Counted from the stretch's first letter, positions 25,581-35,574 are shown. The stretch: 64,000 nt of DNA from Nocardia rosealba (GCF_020216065.1 NZ_JAIWNA010000001.1:186001-250000); one strand, 5' to 3'. Numbers and translations: made by a program. Notes: generated by a model from the sequence alone, not told the origin.

Positions 25581-26461
25581 GCCAGGCTCCTCGTCCGCAC
25601 GGTGAACAGACCCTGCGGGCGGACCTGCAGGAAGATGACGATCAGCACGAACACGATCACCTTCGCGATCGACGCGGTGGTGGAGTATTCGATGAAGGAG
25701 TTGAGCAGACCGAGCGCGAACGCCGCGATCACCGTGCCCTTGATCTGGCCGAGCCCACCGATCACGACCACGAGGAAGGCGTCGATCAGATAGCTCTGCC
25801 CGATGGTCGGGCTGGTCGAACCGATGAGCGTGAGCGCGACACCGGCCACCCCCGCCAGGCCCGAACCGATGAAGAACGTGCTGATATCGGTGAATCTGCT
25901 CGATATGCCGCTGGTTTCGGCGAGACCACGGTTCTGCACGACCGCGCGGATGCGACGGCCCATCGGGGTCGTCTTGAGGACGGCGGCCAGCGCGGTCACC
26001 GCGACGATCGCGAGCACGAGAATGAAGATGCGCGTCTTGGGCACCACCGCACCGGCGATGGTGATTCCGCCACTGAGCCATTCGGGCACCAGCACGTTCT
26101 TGGCGGGCGCGCCGAAGATGTCACGCGCGGCCTGCTGCAGCACCAGGCCGACACCGAAGGTGACGAGCAGGGTGTCGAGCGGCCGGTCGTACATGTAGCG
26201 GATGAGCCCCATTTCCAGGACGGCACCGAGCAGGCCACCGATCAGGAAACCGGCGAGCAGCGAGACGGCCAGCGAGACACCGGCCGAGGAGAAGACCTGC
26301 TGCACAACATAAGTGGTGTAGCAACCGGCCATGATGAACTCGCCGTGCGCCATGTTGATGACGCCCATCTGACCGAAGGTCAGCGACAAACCGAGCGCGG
26401 CGAGCAGAAGAATGGATCCCAGGCTCAACCCTGTGAAGAGCTGGCCGATCAGCACGTCCAT
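25577..26461 (-). CDS. urtB: Urea ABC transporter permease UrtB
   Basis: 294-residue LivH/UrtB-type permease with about eight membrane segments, an N-terminal LFTGLSLGSILLLAALGLSL helix, GVINMAHGEFIM (about 33-44) and the EAA-like coupling segment TTPMGRRIRAVVQNRGLAE. It lacks the extra N-terminal region seen in some proteobacterial UrtB proteins. It is 60 bases downstream of urtA and overlaps urtC. Confidence 0.92.
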   Translation of the reverse strand: MDVLIGQLFTGLSLGSILLLAALGLSLTFGQMGVINMAHGEFIMAGCYTTYVVQQVFSSAGVSLAVSLLAGFLIGGLLGAVLEMGLIRYMYDRPLDTLLVTFGVGLVLQQAARDIFGAPAKNVLVPEWLSGGITIAGAVVPKTRIFILVLAIVAVTALAAVLKTTPMGRRIRAVVQNRGLAETSGISSRFTDISTFFIGSGLAGVAGVALTLIGSTSPTIGQSYLIDAFLVVVIGGLGQIKGTVIAAFALGLLNSFIEYSTTASIAKVIVFVLIVIFLQVRPQGLFTVRTRSLA

Positions 26462-26521
26462 TGTGGTGGACTCCTAGAGAAACGGTGTGGGACGCGGCGC
26501 GCCCCACACCTGCCGGGCGAC

Positions 26522-27772
26522 TTACTTCAGGCCCTTGGCCCACTCGTAGGACTTCAGGTACGGGTCGGGCGTGATCGCCTTGCCGGAATCCCACACCGTG
26601 TAGATCAGGCCGTCGGCGCGGATCTCACCGATGCGGGCGGTCTTGGTGATGTGGTGATTGGAGCCGTCGATGGTGACGGTGCCCTCGGGGGCCTCGAAGC
26701 TCACGCCGTCGGCCGCGGCCTGGATGTCGGCCACCGCGAACGACTTCGCCTTCTCCACCGTGTTCTTCCACAGGAACACCGAGGCGTAGGCGGCTTCCAT
26801 CGGATCGGAGGTGGGCTTGTCGGCGCCGAAGGCGGCCTTGTAGTCGGCGACGAACTTCTTGTTCGCCGGGGAGTCGACGGTCTGGTAGTAGTTCCAGGCG
26901 GTCAGCTGGCCGGCGAGGCGGTCCGCACCGATACCCACGACCTCTTCCTCGGCGATCGACACCGAGACCACCGGCATCTCGGCAGCCTCGAGGCCCGCGT
27001 TGGAGTACTCACGGAAGAACGCCACGTTGGAGTCGCCGTTGAGGGTGTTGAACACCGCGCCCGCCTTGGCGGTGCGCACCTTGTTGACGATGGTGGAGAA
27101 GTCGGTGGAGCCGAGCGGGGTGTAGTCCTCGCCCTTGATCTCGATGCCGTTGGCGGCGGCGTAGGCCCTGATCTCGCGGTTGGCGGTCTGCGGGAAGACG
27201 TAGTCCGAACCGACCAGGTAGAGGGAGGTGATGCCCTTCTGCTTCAGGTAGTCCAAGGCCGGGACGATCTGCTGATTGGTGGTGGCGCCGGTGTAGAAGA
27301 TGTTCTTGGAATCTTCCAGACCCTCGTACTGCACCGGGTAGTAGAGCAGCGAGTTCAGGCTCTCGAACTTGGGCTTCATGGCCTTGCGGCTCGACGAGGT
27401 CCAGCCGCCGAACACCGCGGCGACACAGTCGGAGCTGATGAGCTTCTCGGCCTTCTCGGCGAAGGTCTTCGGGTCGGACGCGCCGTCCTCGGGGACGATT
27501 TCGATCTTCTTGCCGAGCACCCCGCCCGCCGCGTTGATCTGGTCCACAGCCAGCTTGGTCGAATTGGCAACGGTGACTTCGGAAATCGCCATGGTGCCCG
27601 AGAGCGAGTGCAGCGAACCGACCTTGATGGTGTCTTTTGTTGTGTCGACGCAGGACGCCGCGGTGGAACCGGTCGAGGCGTCGTCGCGGGCGCCGCAGCC
27701 GGTGAGCAACAGGCCGGCCAGGGCTACCGCCGTGGGGACGGCCAGTGCCCTGAGCACACGGGAATCAGACAT
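26522..27772 (-). CDS. urtA: Urea ABC transporter substrate-binding lipoprotein UrtA
   Basis: 416-residue exported binding protein with a type II signal peptide; the lipobox LLTGC places the lipid-modified cysteine at about residue 26. The mature part is a periplasmic-binding-type fold with the UrtA hallmarks [27 protein letters not shown] and YYPVQYEG. It binds urea (or a short amide) outside the membrane and delivers it to UrtBC. GAGGAG lies upstream of the ATG. The operon is transcribed leftward from the 319-base gap shared with the divergent fadE5 gene. Confidence 0.93.
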   Translation of the reverse strand: MSDSRVLRALAVPTAVALAGLLLTGCGARDDASTGSTAASCVDTTKDTIKVGSLHSLSGTMAISEVTVANSTKLAVDQINAAGGVLGKKIEIVPEDGASDPKTFAEKAEKLISSDCVAAVFGGWTSSSRKAMKPKFESLNSLLYYPVQYEGLEDSKNIFYTGATTNQQIVPALDYLKQKGITSLYLVGSDYVFPQTANREIRAYAAANGIEIKGEDYTPLGSTDFSTIVNKVRTAKAGAVFNTLNGDSNVAFFREYSNAGLEAAEMPVVSVSIAEEEVVGIGADRLAGQLTAWNYYQTVDSPANKKFVADYKAAFGADKPTSDPMEAAYASVFLWKNTVEKAKSFAVADIQAAADGVSFEAPEGTVTIDGSNHHITKTARIGEIRADGLIYTVWDSGKAITPDPYLKSYEWAKGLK

Positions 27773-28091
27773 GGGGCGTTCTCCTCATCAGGTGTAACGG
27801 CGGCGCACGCGCGCCACAACGAACACACCGCTGCCTGGCTGTACACCGGGTTGTATACAGCGGCTGTATTCGTGAGCGGAACAGTAGATGGAACATGTTG
27901 CAGCGGAATATCTCCCGGTCACGTGCCCGTTTCGTCTGTTTCGTCCGTGTGAATTGTTCGGTGGGGAGCTACAGCGTGGCTACGGTTGCGTAGCCACGCA
28001 CCCGTGCGGCACGCTGGCGATTCGTACGACGTCGAACAGCCGGAATCTCGCGGCGCTCGGGCCGCGGGGTGGTCAGTCGAGGAGGAGCCCA
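27773..28091. other. Divergent control region of urtA and fadE5
   Basis: 319 bases without a gene. Near urtA it contains TGTACA (27841-27846), a perfect TGTATACA palindrome (27853-27860) and a third similar half, CTGTATTC (27865-27872). The remainder, toward fadE5, is less structured and ends in the GGAGGAG ribosome site of fadE5. I looked for a GlnR-type nitrogen box and could not place one convincingly. Confidence 0.55.
27853..27860. promoter_or_regulatory. TGTATACA palindrome upstream of urtA
   Basis: Perfect 8-base palindrome 81 bases upstream of the urtA ATG, flanked by TGTACA and CTGTATTC. GTATAC-centred sites are common for GntR regulators of the FadR group, and such a gene closes the urt operon. 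Binding is inferred. Confidence 0.4.
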
Positions 28092-29921
28092 GTGGGGCAC
28101 TACAAGGCCAACGTGCGTGACATCGAATTCAATCTCTTCGAGGTACTCGGGCTCGACAAGCTCCTCGACACCGGCGCCTACGGCGACCTGGACTCCGACA
28201 CGGTGCGCCACATCCTCGACGAGGTGCGCAGGCTGGCCGAGGGCCCGATCGCGGAGACCTTCGCCGAAGCCGACCGCAACCCGGTGACCTACAACCCCGA
28301 CACCTTCGACATCACCGTGCCCGAGCCGCTGCGCAAGACCGTGGCCGCCGTGCACGAGGCGCAGTGGTACCGGCTCGGCATGCCCGAGGGCATGGACGGC
28401 ACGCCCGCGCCCAACGTGCTGCTGTGGGCCATCAACGAGCTCATCATCTGCGCCAACCCCTCGGCCAGCTTCTTCAACATGGGCCCGCTCATGGGCTCGG
28501 TGCTCTACGAGATCGGTACCGAGGAGCAGAAGCGTTGGGCGCGTGGGGGTTTCGAGCGTGGCTGGCAGGGCACGATGGTGCTCACCGAGCCCGACGCGGG
28601 CTCCGACGTCGGCGCGGGGCGCACCAAGGCGATCCCGCAGCCCGACGGGTCGTGGCACATCGAAGGGGTGAAGCGGTTCATCTCCGGTGGCGATGTGGGC
28701 GAGGCGGCCGAGAACATCTTCCACCTGGTGCTGGCCCGGCCCGAAGGCGCGGGGCCCGGCACCAAGGGCCTGTCGCTGTTCTATGTGCCGAAGTTCCTCT
28801 TCGACCCCGACACCATGGAGATCGGCGATCGCAACGGTGTGTACGTCACCGGGCTCGAGCACAAGATGGGCATCAAATCCTCGCCCACCTGCGAACTCAC
28901 CTTCGGCGCCACCGGTGTGCCCGCCAAGGGGTGGCTGGTCGGTGAGGTGCACAACGGGATCGCGCAGATGTTCAAGGTGATCGAGAACGCGCGCATGACC
29001 GTGGGGGTGAAGTCGTCGGGCACGTTGTCGACCGGGTATCTGAACGCGCTCGAATACGCCAAGACACGGGTGCAGGGTGCGGATCTCACGCAGATGTCCG
29101 ACAAGACGGCGCCGCGCGTGACCATCACCCACCATCCCGACGTGCGCAGGTCGCTGGCCATGCAGAAGGCGTACGCGGAGGGGTTGCGGGCGGTGTACCT
29201 CTACACGGCCGCGCATCAGAATGTGGATGTGGCGCAGCTGGTTTCGGGTGCCGACCCGGAGATGGCGCACCGCATCGACGATCTGCTGCTGCCGATCGTC
29301 AAGGGTGTCGGGTCCGAGCGGGCCTATCAGTTGCTCACCGAATCGCTGCAGACCTTCGGCGGGTCCGGCTATCTGCAGGACTACCCGATCGAGCAGTACA
29401 TCCGCGATGCCAAGATCGACTCGCTGTACGAAGGCACCACCGCCATCCAGGCCCAGGACTTCTTCTTCCGCAAGATCATTCGCGACGGCGGTGCCGCGAT
29501 GGGCCACCTGAACGCGCAGATCACCGCGTTCCTCGCCAACGATTCCGGCCGCTTCGCCACCGAACGCACCCTGCTGCGCACCGCCCAGTCCGACGTCGCC
29601 GCCATGGCCGCCACCCTCACCGGCTACGCCATGGCAGGACAGCAGGACCCGCCCGAGCTCTACAAGGTCGGCCTGGGCTCGGTGCGCTTCCTGATGGCAG
29701 TCGGCGACCTGCTCATCGGCTGGCGCCTGCTCGCCCAGGCCGAAATCGCCGCCGCCGCCCTCACCGGCGAATCCTCCGCCAAGGATCGCCCCTTCTACCA
29801 GGGCAAAGTAGCCGTAGCCTCGTTCTTCGCCAAGAACGTCCTGCCCGAACTCACCGCAACCCGCTCCGTCCTGGCCGCCCTCGACACCGACATCATGGCC
29901 ATCCCGGAAGAAGCCTTCTGA
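28092..29921 (+). CDS. fadE5: Acyl-CoA dehydrogenase, FadE5 type
   Basis: 609-residue flavoprotein closely resembling mycobacterial FadE5, the broad-range acyl-CoA dehydrogenase that performs the first step of fatty-acid beta-oxidation. Typical blocks: [19 protein letters not shown] start, [19 protein letters not shown] (FAD site), [30 protein letters not shown], and [20 protein letters not shown] carrying the catalytic glutamate region. The GTG start at 28092 has GGAGGAG five bases upstream. It is convergent with ramB (three-base gap). The AAF terminus matches the mycobacterial protein's end. Confidence 0.93.
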   Translation: MGHYKANVRDIEFNLFEVLGLDKLLDTGAYGDLDSDTVRHILDEVRRLAEGPIAETFAEADRNPVTYNPDTFDITVPEPLRKTVAAVHEAQWYRLGMPEGMDGTPAPNVLLWAINELIICANPSASFFNMGPLMGSVLYEIGTEEQKRWARGGFERGWQGTMVLTEPDAGSDVGAGRTKAIPQPDGSWHIEGVKRFISGGDVGEAAENIFHLVLARPEGAGPGTKGLSLFYVPKFLFDPDTMEIGDRNGVYVTGLEHKMGIKSSPTCELTFGATGVPAKGWLVGEVHNGIAQMFKVIENARMTVGVKSSGTLSTGYLNALEYAKTRVQGADLTQMSDKTAPRVTITHHPDVRRSLAMQKAYAEGLRAVYLYTAAHQNVDVAQLVSGADPEMAHRIDDLLLPIVKGVGSERAYQLLTESLQTFGGSGYLQDYPIEQYIRDAKIDSLYEGTTAIQAQDFFFRKIIRDGGAAMGHLNAQITAFLANDSGRFATERTLLRTAQSDVAAMAATLTGYAMAGQQDPPELYKVGLGSVRFLMAVGDLLIGWRLLAQAEIAAAALTGESSAKDRPFYQGKVAVASFFAKNVLPELTATRSVLAALDTDIMAIPEEAF

Positions 29922-29924
29922 GCG

Positions 29925-31331
29925 CTACTTGATGAGGTAGGGGGAGACGGAGCTGCGGTGTTCGCTGATGTCGAGGGACTTGCCGAGTGGGGGGAAGGCG
30001 CGTTGGGGGCAGTTGGAGCGGACGCAGACTCGGCAGCCCGCGCCGATGGGGGTGGCGGTGGCTTCGCCGAGGTCGATACCGTCGGCGTAGACGACGCGGG
30101 AGGCGTGGCGTAGTTCGCAGCCGAGGCCGATGGCGAAGGTTTTGCTCGGCTGGCCGTAGCGGGTGGCGCGGCGTTCCACGGTGCGCGCGACCCAGAGGTA
30201 TTTGCGGCCGTCGGGCATCTGGGCGATCTGGGTCATGATCTTGCCCGGATAGGCGAAGGTCTCGTAGACGTTCCACAGCGGGCAGGTGCCGCCGCTGGCG
30301 GAGAAGTGGAAACCCGTGGCGGACTGGCGTTTCGACATGTTGCCCGCGCGGTCCACCCGGACGAAGGAGAACGGCACACCGCGCAGCGACGGACGTTGCA
30401 GGGTGGACAGGCGGTGGCAGACGGTTTCGTAGCTCTGCGAGAAGAACGCCGACAATCGTTCGATGTCGTACCGGAAGTCCTCGGCCACCTCGTGAAAGTG
30501 GGTGTAGGGCAACACCGTTGCTGCGGCGAAGTAGTTGGCGAGGCCGAGCATGGCCAGCTTGCGTGACGCGTCGGAGGCGAAATTGCCCTCCTCGACCAGC
30601 TTTTCGAGCAGCGCGCCGCATTCCAGATAGGCCAGTTCGGCGGCCAGTTTGAAGGTGCGCTGTCCGCCGGACAGGTGCGGGGAGATCTCGAGCTGCTTGG
30701 TCTGCGGGTCGTAGGTGTGCAGTACGCCCTCACCGAGGTCGATGCGCTCGCTGATCCGTACACCGTGCGAGCGGAGCAGTCGCGCGATCTCGGTGCTCAC
30801 CTCGCCACCGTGGAAGCGGATGCGGGCGGTGAGATCCTCTGCGGCGGTGTCCAACTCGTGGATGTAGTTCTGGCGCTGATAGAAGTAGTCGCGCACTTCC
30901 TCGTGCGGCTTGCTGATCGCGGCACTGCCGGAGCCGTCGGCGAAACGGTCCTCGGTGGCGGCGGCCAGCTGAGCGCTGGTGTTGCGGTACCGGTTGTGCA
31001 TGGCGACCAGGGCCCGCGCCATCGACGGGTGCGCCGACACCATGTCGGCGATCTCCTTGGTGTCGGCCTCGATGCCCAGCTCGGCATCCATCACCACTTC
31101 CTGGAGTTCGGCGATGAGCCGGGTGTCGTCCTGGGCGGAGAAGAAGGTGGGGTCGACGCCGAAGACCTCGTTGATCCGGGTGAGCACCGGGACCGTCAGC
31201 GGGCGCACATCGTGCTCGATCTGGTTGAGATAACTGGCCGAGATCTCCAGTTTCTGGGCCAGCGTCACCTGGCTCAGCCCACGCTCAGTACGCAGCTGGC
31301 GCAGCCGCGCACCGACATAGGTTTTGGCCAT
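29925..31331 (-). CDS. ramB: RamB-type regulator of acetate and glyoxylate metabolism
   Basis: 468-residue regulator with an N-terminal XRE helix-turn-helix (LRQLRTERGLSQVTLAQKL, ISASYLNQIEHDVRPL), a central IrrE/HTH-linked domain and a C-terminal domain with a cysteine cluster: GGTCPLW, LGCELRHASR and GAGCRVCVRSNCPQRAFP. This is the layout of RamB, which in Corynebacterium represses acetate-activation and glyoxylate genes and in M. tuberculosis controls icl1. Target-like sites lie upstream of aceA at 53.9 kb. A TAAACT box six bases before the ATG suggests a leaderless transcript. Confidence 0.93.
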   Translation of the reverse strand: MAKTYVGARLRQLRTERGLSQVTLAQKLEISASYLNQIEHDVRPLTVPVLTRINEVFGVDPTFFSAQDDTRLIAELQEVVMDAELGIEADTKEIADMVSAHPSMARALVAMHNRYRNTSAQLAAATEDRFADGSGSAAISKPHEEVRDYFYQRQNYIHELDTAAEDLTARIRFHGGEVSTEIARLLRSHGVRISERIDLGEGVLHTYDPQTKQLEISPHLSGGQRTFKLAAELAYLECGALLEKLVEEGNFASDASRKLAMLGLANYFAAATVLPYTHFHEVAEDFRYDIERLSAFFSQSYETVCHRLSTLQRPSLRGVPFSFVRVDRAGNMSKRQSATGFHFSASGGTCPLWNVYETFAYPGKIMTQIAQMPDGRKYLWVARTVERRATRYGQPSKTFAIGLGCELRHASRVVYADGIDLGEATATPIGAGCRVCVRSNCPQRAFPPLGKSLDISEHRSSVSPYLIK

Positions 31332-31337
31332 ATGTCC

Positions 31338-31343
31338 AGTTTA
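31338..31343 (-). promoter_or_regulatory. Leaderless-type -10 box for ramB
   Basis: TAAACT on the minus strand is six bases from the ramB ATG at 31331 and no ribosome site is seen. Confidence 0.5.
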
Positions 31344-31413
31344 TGGGCGGTTTCACAGGGTTGCCAACCGGTTCTTAGCAGCGTGTGCTGAGCGATGTGT
31401 CACACCCGCGCGC

Positions 31414-31419
31414 TACGGT
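31414..31419 (+). promoter_or_regulatory. Leaderless-type -10 box for ligB
   Basis: TACGGT lies six bases upstream of the GTG start at 31426; no Shine-Dalgarno sequence is visible. The divergent ramB box lies about 70 bases away. Confidence 0.5.
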
Positions 31420-31425
31420 CGAACG

Positions 31426-32931
31426 GTGCTGTTCAGCGATGTCGTCGCGACCTCGGAGCAGGTCCGGGCCACCCGGTCGCGCAAGGAGAAGACCGCCGCC
31501 CTCGCCGCGTTGCTCTCGGCCGCGGGTCCGGCGGAGATCGGCACTGTGGTCGCCTGGTTGTCGGGTGAACTCACACAGGGCCGGATCGGCGTGGGGTGGC
31601 GAACGGTCACCGGGCTGGGCGCGGCGGCGAGCGATCAGACCCAACTCACGGTCGAACAGGTCGACAACTACTTCACGCGGCTCAAGGGCCTGAGTTCCAC
31701 CAACAGCCGCCGCGAAGTACTCGCCGAGCTGTTCACCGCGGCGACCGAAGAGGTACAGTCCTTTCTGATCCGGCTGCTCACCGGCGAACTGCGCCAGGGG
31801 GCGCTCACCGCGCAGGTAGTAGAGGGCCTGGCTCGATCCACCGGCATCGGCGTCGACGTGATCCGCCGCGCCCACATGCTCTCCGGGAACCTGCCCGCCA
31901 CCGCCGTCGCCGCGATCACCGGCGGCGAGGACGCGCTGCGGGCGTTCCGCCTCGAGGTGGGCAGGCCGGTCGCGCCGATGCTCGCCTCCCCGGGCGGCTC
32001 ACTGGACGAGGCGCTGGCCGAACTCGGCCCACAGGTGAGCGTCGAACACAAACTCGACGGCGCCCGCATCCAGGTGCACCGGGCGGGGGAGCGGGTGTGG
32101 GTGTTCACCCGCACCCTGCGCGACATCACCGCGGGCGTACCCGAACTGGTCGAGTTGGTTCGTGGCCTGGACTGCACGAGCGTGGTGCTCGACGGCGAGA
32201 CCCTCGCGCTCACCGACGCCGGTCGCCCGCGCCCGTTCCAGGAGACGATGAGCCGCTTCGCCACCGTCGGCGACACCCGCGAACTGCTGCTGCACCCGTA
32301 CTTCTTCGACTGTCTGCACCTGGACGGCGAAGACCTGCTCGACGAGCCCCTGCGCGTGCGCCGCACCGCACTGGACCGGCTGGCCGGACAGCACGCCATC
32401 CCGGCACTGGTCGCGCCCGACGCCGAGGCGGCCGCCGAGTGCTACGACGACGCGCTCGCCGTCGGCAACGAGGGCGTGATGGTGAAGTCGCTCGAGGCGC
32501 CGTACGCGGCGGGCAGGCGTGGTAAGGCCTGGCAGAAGGTCAAACCCGCGCACACCCTCGACCTGCTGGTCATCGGTGCCGAATGGGGGTACGGCCGCCG
32601 CACGGGATTCCTGTCGAACCTGCACCTGGCCGCGCTCGACCCGGACACCGGCGAACCGGTGATGGTCGGTAAGACCTTCAAGGGCCTCACCGACGAACTG
32701 CTGCGCTGGCAGACCGAGGAATTCCCCAGTCACGCCACCCACCGCGACGCCCAGACGGTGTATCTGCGCCCGGATCTGGTGGTCGAGATCGCGCTCGACG
32801 GCGTGCAGACGAGCACCAGGTACCCCGGCGGCGTCGCCCTGCGGTTCGCCCGGGTGCTGCGGTACCGCCCGGACAAGGAACCCGCCCAGGCGGACACCAT
32901 CGAAACCGTGCGTGCGCTGGGCGGACGCTGA
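31426..32931 (+). CDS. ligB: ATP-dependent DNA ligase (LigB-like)
   Basis: 501-residue ATP-dependent DNA ligase matching mycobacterial LigB (about 507 residues). An N-terminal DNA-binding helical domain (residues 1-180) precedes the nucleotidyltransferase core: motif I EHKLDGARIQ with the adenylated Lys209, motif III LDGE near 265, motif IV EGVMVKS, motif V WQKVKP, and an OB-fold domain to the end. Such ligases seal nicks in repair and are non-essential beside the NAD-dependent LigA. GTG at 31426 was chosen from the upstream TACGGT box and family length; the frame extends 34 codons upstream. Confidence 0.92.
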   Translation: MLFSDVVATSEQVRATRSRKEKTAALAALLSAAGPAEIGTVVAWLSGELTQGRIGVGWRTVTGLGAAASDQTQLTVEQVDNYFTRLKGLSSTNSRREVLAELFTAATEEVQSFLIRLLTGELRQGALTAQVVEGLARSTGIGVDVIRRAHMLSGNLPATAVAAITGGEDALRAFRLEVGRPVAPMLASPGGSLDEALAELGPQVSVEHKLDGARIQVHRAGERVWVFTRTLRDITAGVPELVELVRGLDCTSVVLDGETLALTDAGRPRPFQETMSRFATVGDTRELLLHPYFFDCLHLDGEDLLDEPLRVRRTALDRLAGQHAIPALVAPDAEAAAECYDDALAVGNEGVMVKSLEAPYAAGRRGKAWQKVKPAHTLDLLVIGAEWGYGRRTGFLSNLHLAALDPDTGEPVMVGKTFKGLTDELLRWQTEEFPSHATHRDAQTVYLRPDLVVEIALDGVQTSTRYPGGVALRFARVLRYRPDKEPAQADTIETVRALGGR

Positions 32932-32993
32932 CCGCCGCGACTTTCGGGGCAACACTGCGGCAATCCGGAACGGCCATACGACACACTGGTCGG

Positions 32994-34157
32994 GTGAGCG
33001 CCGAACTTGTGGTCCTGTTGATCGTCATCGTCACAGCTCTCGCCTTCGACTTCACCAACGGCTTCCACGACACGGCCAACGCCATGGCGACCTCCATCGC
33101 CACCGGTGCGTTGAAGCCGAAGACGGCCGTGGCGATCTCGGGTGCGCTGAACCTGATCGGCGCGTTCCTCTCGGTGGCCGTCGCCGCGACCGTCGCCAAG
33201 GGGATCGTGCGGCTCGACGAGGTACAGGGCCAGGATCTGCTGGTGATCGTGTTCGCGGGGCTCGTCGGCGGCATCCTGTGGAATCTGTTCACCTGGTTGC
33301 TCGGCCTGCCGTCGAGTTCCTCGCACGCCCTGTTCGGCGGGCTGATCGGCGCCACGCTCGCCGCGCTCGGCTGGAGCGGCGTCATCTGGGTTTCGGGCAC
33401 CGAGGGTGTGCTGGTGAAGATCGTGCTGCCCGCGGTGCTCGCGCCGGTCGTCGCCGCGCTGGTCGGCGCGATCGGCACCTATCTGGTGTACCGCATCACC
33501 CGAGGGGTGAGTAAGGACAAGACCGACGAGGGCTTCCGCTGGGGTCAGATCGGATCGGCCTCGCTGGTCTCGCTCGCCCACGGCACCAACGACGCGCAGA
33601 AGACGATGGGCGTCATCTTCCTCGCGCTGGTGGCCTACGGCTCGATCGACGCCGACGACCACATGCCGCTGTGGGTGATGGCCTCCTGTGCCTTCGCCAT
33701 CGCGCTCGGCACCTACCTGGGTGGGTGGCGCATCATCCGGACCCTCGGCAAGGGCCTCGTCGAGATCGAGTCGCCGCAGGGCCTGGCGGCCGAATCCACG
33801 TCGGCGGCGATCATCCTCACCTCCGCGCACTTCGGGCTGCCGCTGTCGACCACACAGACCGCGACCGGCGCCATCCTCGGCACCGGCATCGGCAAGGGCG
33901 CCGAGGTGCGCTGGGGCGTGATGGGCCGCATGGTTGTCGCATGGATGCTCACACTGCCCGCGGCAGGCGTGGTCGGCGCGATCTGCTGGGGGCTGGCGTA
34001 TCTGATCGGTGGCCTGGCGGGCGTGCTCGTGGTGTTCGCGATACTGATCTCGGGAGCGCTGGCCATCTACCTGCGCTCGCGCCGCGACCCGGTCGACCAC
34101 CACAACGTCAACGAGGAATGGGCCTCGGCCGAACCCGACCACCCGCGGCCGGAATAG
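32994..34157 (+). CDS. pit: Low-affinity inorganic phosphate transporter (PiT family)
   Basis: 387-residue membrane transporter with about ten transmembrane segments and the two duplicated PiT signatures: DFTNGFHDTANAMA (about 19-32) and SLAHGTNDAQKTMG (about 197-210). PiT proteins import metal-phosphate complexes with protons or sodium. The start GTG has only a weak CACACT box six bases upstream. The order pit, small membrane protein, DUF3349 gene is the same as Rv0545c-Rv0543c in M. tuberculosis and argues for a conserved functional unit. Confidence 0.93.
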   Translation: MSAELVVLLIVIVTALAFDFTNGFHDTANAMATSIATGALKPKTAVAISGALNLIGAFLSVAVAATVAKGIVRLDEVQGQDLLVIVFAGLVGGILWNLFTWLLGLPSSSSHALFGGLIGATLAALGWSGVIWVSGTEGVLVKIVLPAVLAPVVAALVGAIGTYLVYRITRGVSKDKTDEGFRWGQIGSASLVSLAHGTNDAQKTMGVIFLALVAYGSIDADDHMPLWVMASCAFAIALGTYLGGWRIIRTLGKGLVEIESPQGLAAESTSAAIILTSAHFGLPLSTTQTATGAILGTGIGKGAEVRWGVMGRMVVAWMLTLPAAGVVGAICWGLAYLIGGLAGVLVVFAILISGALAIYLRSRRDPVDHHNVNEEWASAEPDHPRPE

Positions 34158-34169
34158 GAGGACACCGGG

Positions 34170-34451
34170 ATGCACACACTCTGGCTGAATCTGCGTGAAC
34201 TGTGGGATGTGCTGATCGCCGCCCTCGTCCTCGGCGCGGGCGTGCCCGCCGTCTTCGCGTTCGCGGTGCGCTGGTGGGCCAACGGCGAAACGGTCGACGC
34301 CGACGGAGGGGTGCGGCGCAACCATCTCGCCCTCGCGGGCGCGTTCGTCTGCGTCGTTCTCATCGTCGCGCTGGTGATCTGCGGAATCCTGTTCACGGCA
34401 AAGGCTTTCATCGCACACCAGTTCGGCATCCACCTGTTCGGACAATCCTGA
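34170..34451 (+). CDS. Small membrane protein of the pit module (Rv0544c-like)
   Basis: 93-residue protein with two hydrophobic segments (about 14-36 and 52-78) separated by a charged loop NGETVDADGGVRRNH. It sits 12 bases after pit and 10 bases before the DUF3349 gene with a ribosome site (GGAGG) upstream, matching the position of Rv0544c in M. tuberculosis. The function is unknown; co-transcription suggests an accessory role in phosphate transport. Confidence 0.78.
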   Translation: MHTLWLNLRELWDVLIAALVLGAGVPAVFAFAVRWWANGETVDADGGVRRNHLALAGAFVCVVLIVALVICGILFTAKAFIAHQFGIHLFGQS

Positions 34452-34461
34452 GCGAGGACCA

Positions 34462-34800
34462 ATGACCGACTCGTCACCCACTCCACCGGTACGCCCCGGC
34501 CTGATGTCGCGGGTGCTCGGCTGGCTGCGCGCCGGCTACCCGCAGGGTATTCCGCAATCGGACTACGTCGCGTTGTTCGCGGTGCTGCACCGCAACCTCA
34601 CCGATTACGAGGTGGTGGCCATCGGCGAACAGCTGATCGCGGCCAATCCGAATCGCGAATCCATCAGCCACGCCGAGATCGCGGCCGCTGTCGCCGATTT
34701 CGCGAAACAGCAGCCCGCCGCCGAGGACGTGTCGCGGGTGGCCTCGCACCTGGCGGCCGGTGGCTGGCCGCTGGCCGAACCGATCGACGACTCCGAGTAA
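34462..34800 (+). CDS. DUF3349 domain protein (Rv0543c-like)
   Basis: 112-residue soluble protein with the DUF3349 fold, a helical domain: RVLGWLRAGYPQGIPQSDYVALFAVL at about 17-42 (seen as AGYPQGIP and DYVALFAVL), LTDYEVVAIGEQL, and VASHLAAGGWPLA near the end. Structures of mycobacterial homologues exist, but no activity is known. It is the third gene of the pit module, with RBS-like GAGGA upstream. Confidence 0.88.
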   Translation: MTDSSPTPPVRPGLMSRVLGWLRAGYPQGIPQSDYVALFAVLHRNLTDYEVVAIGEQLIAANPNRESISHAEIAAAVADFAKQQPAAEDVSRVASHLAAGGWPLAEPIDDSE

Positions 34801-34862
34801 TTCGCCGTGTGCCAATAGAATTGGTGGCTGACGATTCCACCGGATTCGTGCCGTTCGCGCGC

Positions 34863-34868
34863 TAGCAT
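34863..34868 (+). promoter_or_regulatory. Leaderless-type -10 box for the TetR regulator
   Basis: TAGCAT lies six bases upstream of the GTG at 34875, again without a ribosome site. Confidence 0.5.
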
Positions 34869-34874
34869 GCACGG

Positions 34875-35534
34875 GTGGTACGGCGTGCGGCAGAAGTCGA
34901 GAGTGGTCGAAGTTATGGTGGATTGTCGCGCGAGCAGCGAATTGCCCTACGCCGGAGCCGATTGACCGACGCGGCCCTGGAATTGTTCGGAACCCGTGGT
35001 TATTCCTCGACCTCGATCGAACGATTGTGTGCCACTGCGAATGTGTCGACGCGCAGTTTCTACGAAGACATCGGCAGCCGCGAAGCGCTACTGATCGCGC
35101 TGGTCGACCGGCTCAATTCCGCCGCGCTGCAACGCCTCGACGAAGCCCTCGACCGCACCCGTGAACAGCCGCTCGTGGTGCGCGTGGTGGAGAGTTTCCG
35201 CGCGTTTCTCTCGGTGACCTGCCGGGATCGGCGGGCCGCACGGGTTTTCTACGTGGAGATCGTCGGGGTGAGCCCGGCGGTGGAGGAATGGCGGCGCGCG
35301 CAGCGGCGTGCGATTTCGGCGCTGCTCACCCGCGAGGCGCAACGTGCGGCCGAACGCGGTGAGGCGCCCTCGCGCAGTTTTCACCTGTTCACCCTCGCGC
35401 TGATCGGCGCGGTCACCTCTCTTGCCCAGGAAATGGTGCACGCCACCGTGCCGGGCGACGCGATCTCGGTCGACGAGATCTGCGACCAGATCGCCTACTT
35501 CATCCGTTCCGGTCTGCCCGCGCGCACGGCCTGA
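34875..35534 (+). CDS. TetR-family transcriptional regulator
   Basis: 219-residue TetR-type regulator. The N-terminal helix-turn-helix spans residues about 22-70, with LTDAALELFGTRGYSSTSIE and LCATANVSTRSFYEDIGSREAL (helix-turn-helix core VSTRSFYEDIG). The C-terminal domain is ligand-binding and all-helical. It ends just before a strong bidirectional terminator and is convergent with the mycolyltransferase gene, so its target is not obvious from position; it may regulate itself or distant genes. Confidence 0.87.
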   Translation: MVRRAAEVESGRSYGGLSREQRIALRRSRLTDAALELFGTRGYSSTSIERLCATANVSTRSFYEDIGSREALLIALVDRLNSAALQRLDEALDRTREQPLVVRVVESFRAFLSVTCRDRRAARVFYVEIVGVSPAVEEWRRAQRRAISALLTREAQRAAERGEAPSRSFHLFTLALIGAVTSLAQEMVHATVPGDAISVDEICDQIAYFIRSGLPARTA

Positions 35535-35541
35535 GGAACGA

Positions 35542-35574
35542 AAACGGGAGGCGCCCGATGGACGCCTCCCGTTT
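35542..35574. terminator. Bidirectional terminator
   Basis: Perfect 12-base-pair stem AAACGGGAGGCG / CGCCTCCCGTTT with a nine-base loop, flanked by A and T runs on both sides, between the convergent TetR and mycolyltransferase stops (35534 and 35590). Confidence 0.92.

Noticed and set aside
27773..28091. GlnR-type nitrogen box upstream of the urea transporter
   Set aside because: No GTnAC-N6-GnAAC-like arrangement could be placed convincingly; only the TGTATACA palindrome is clear.
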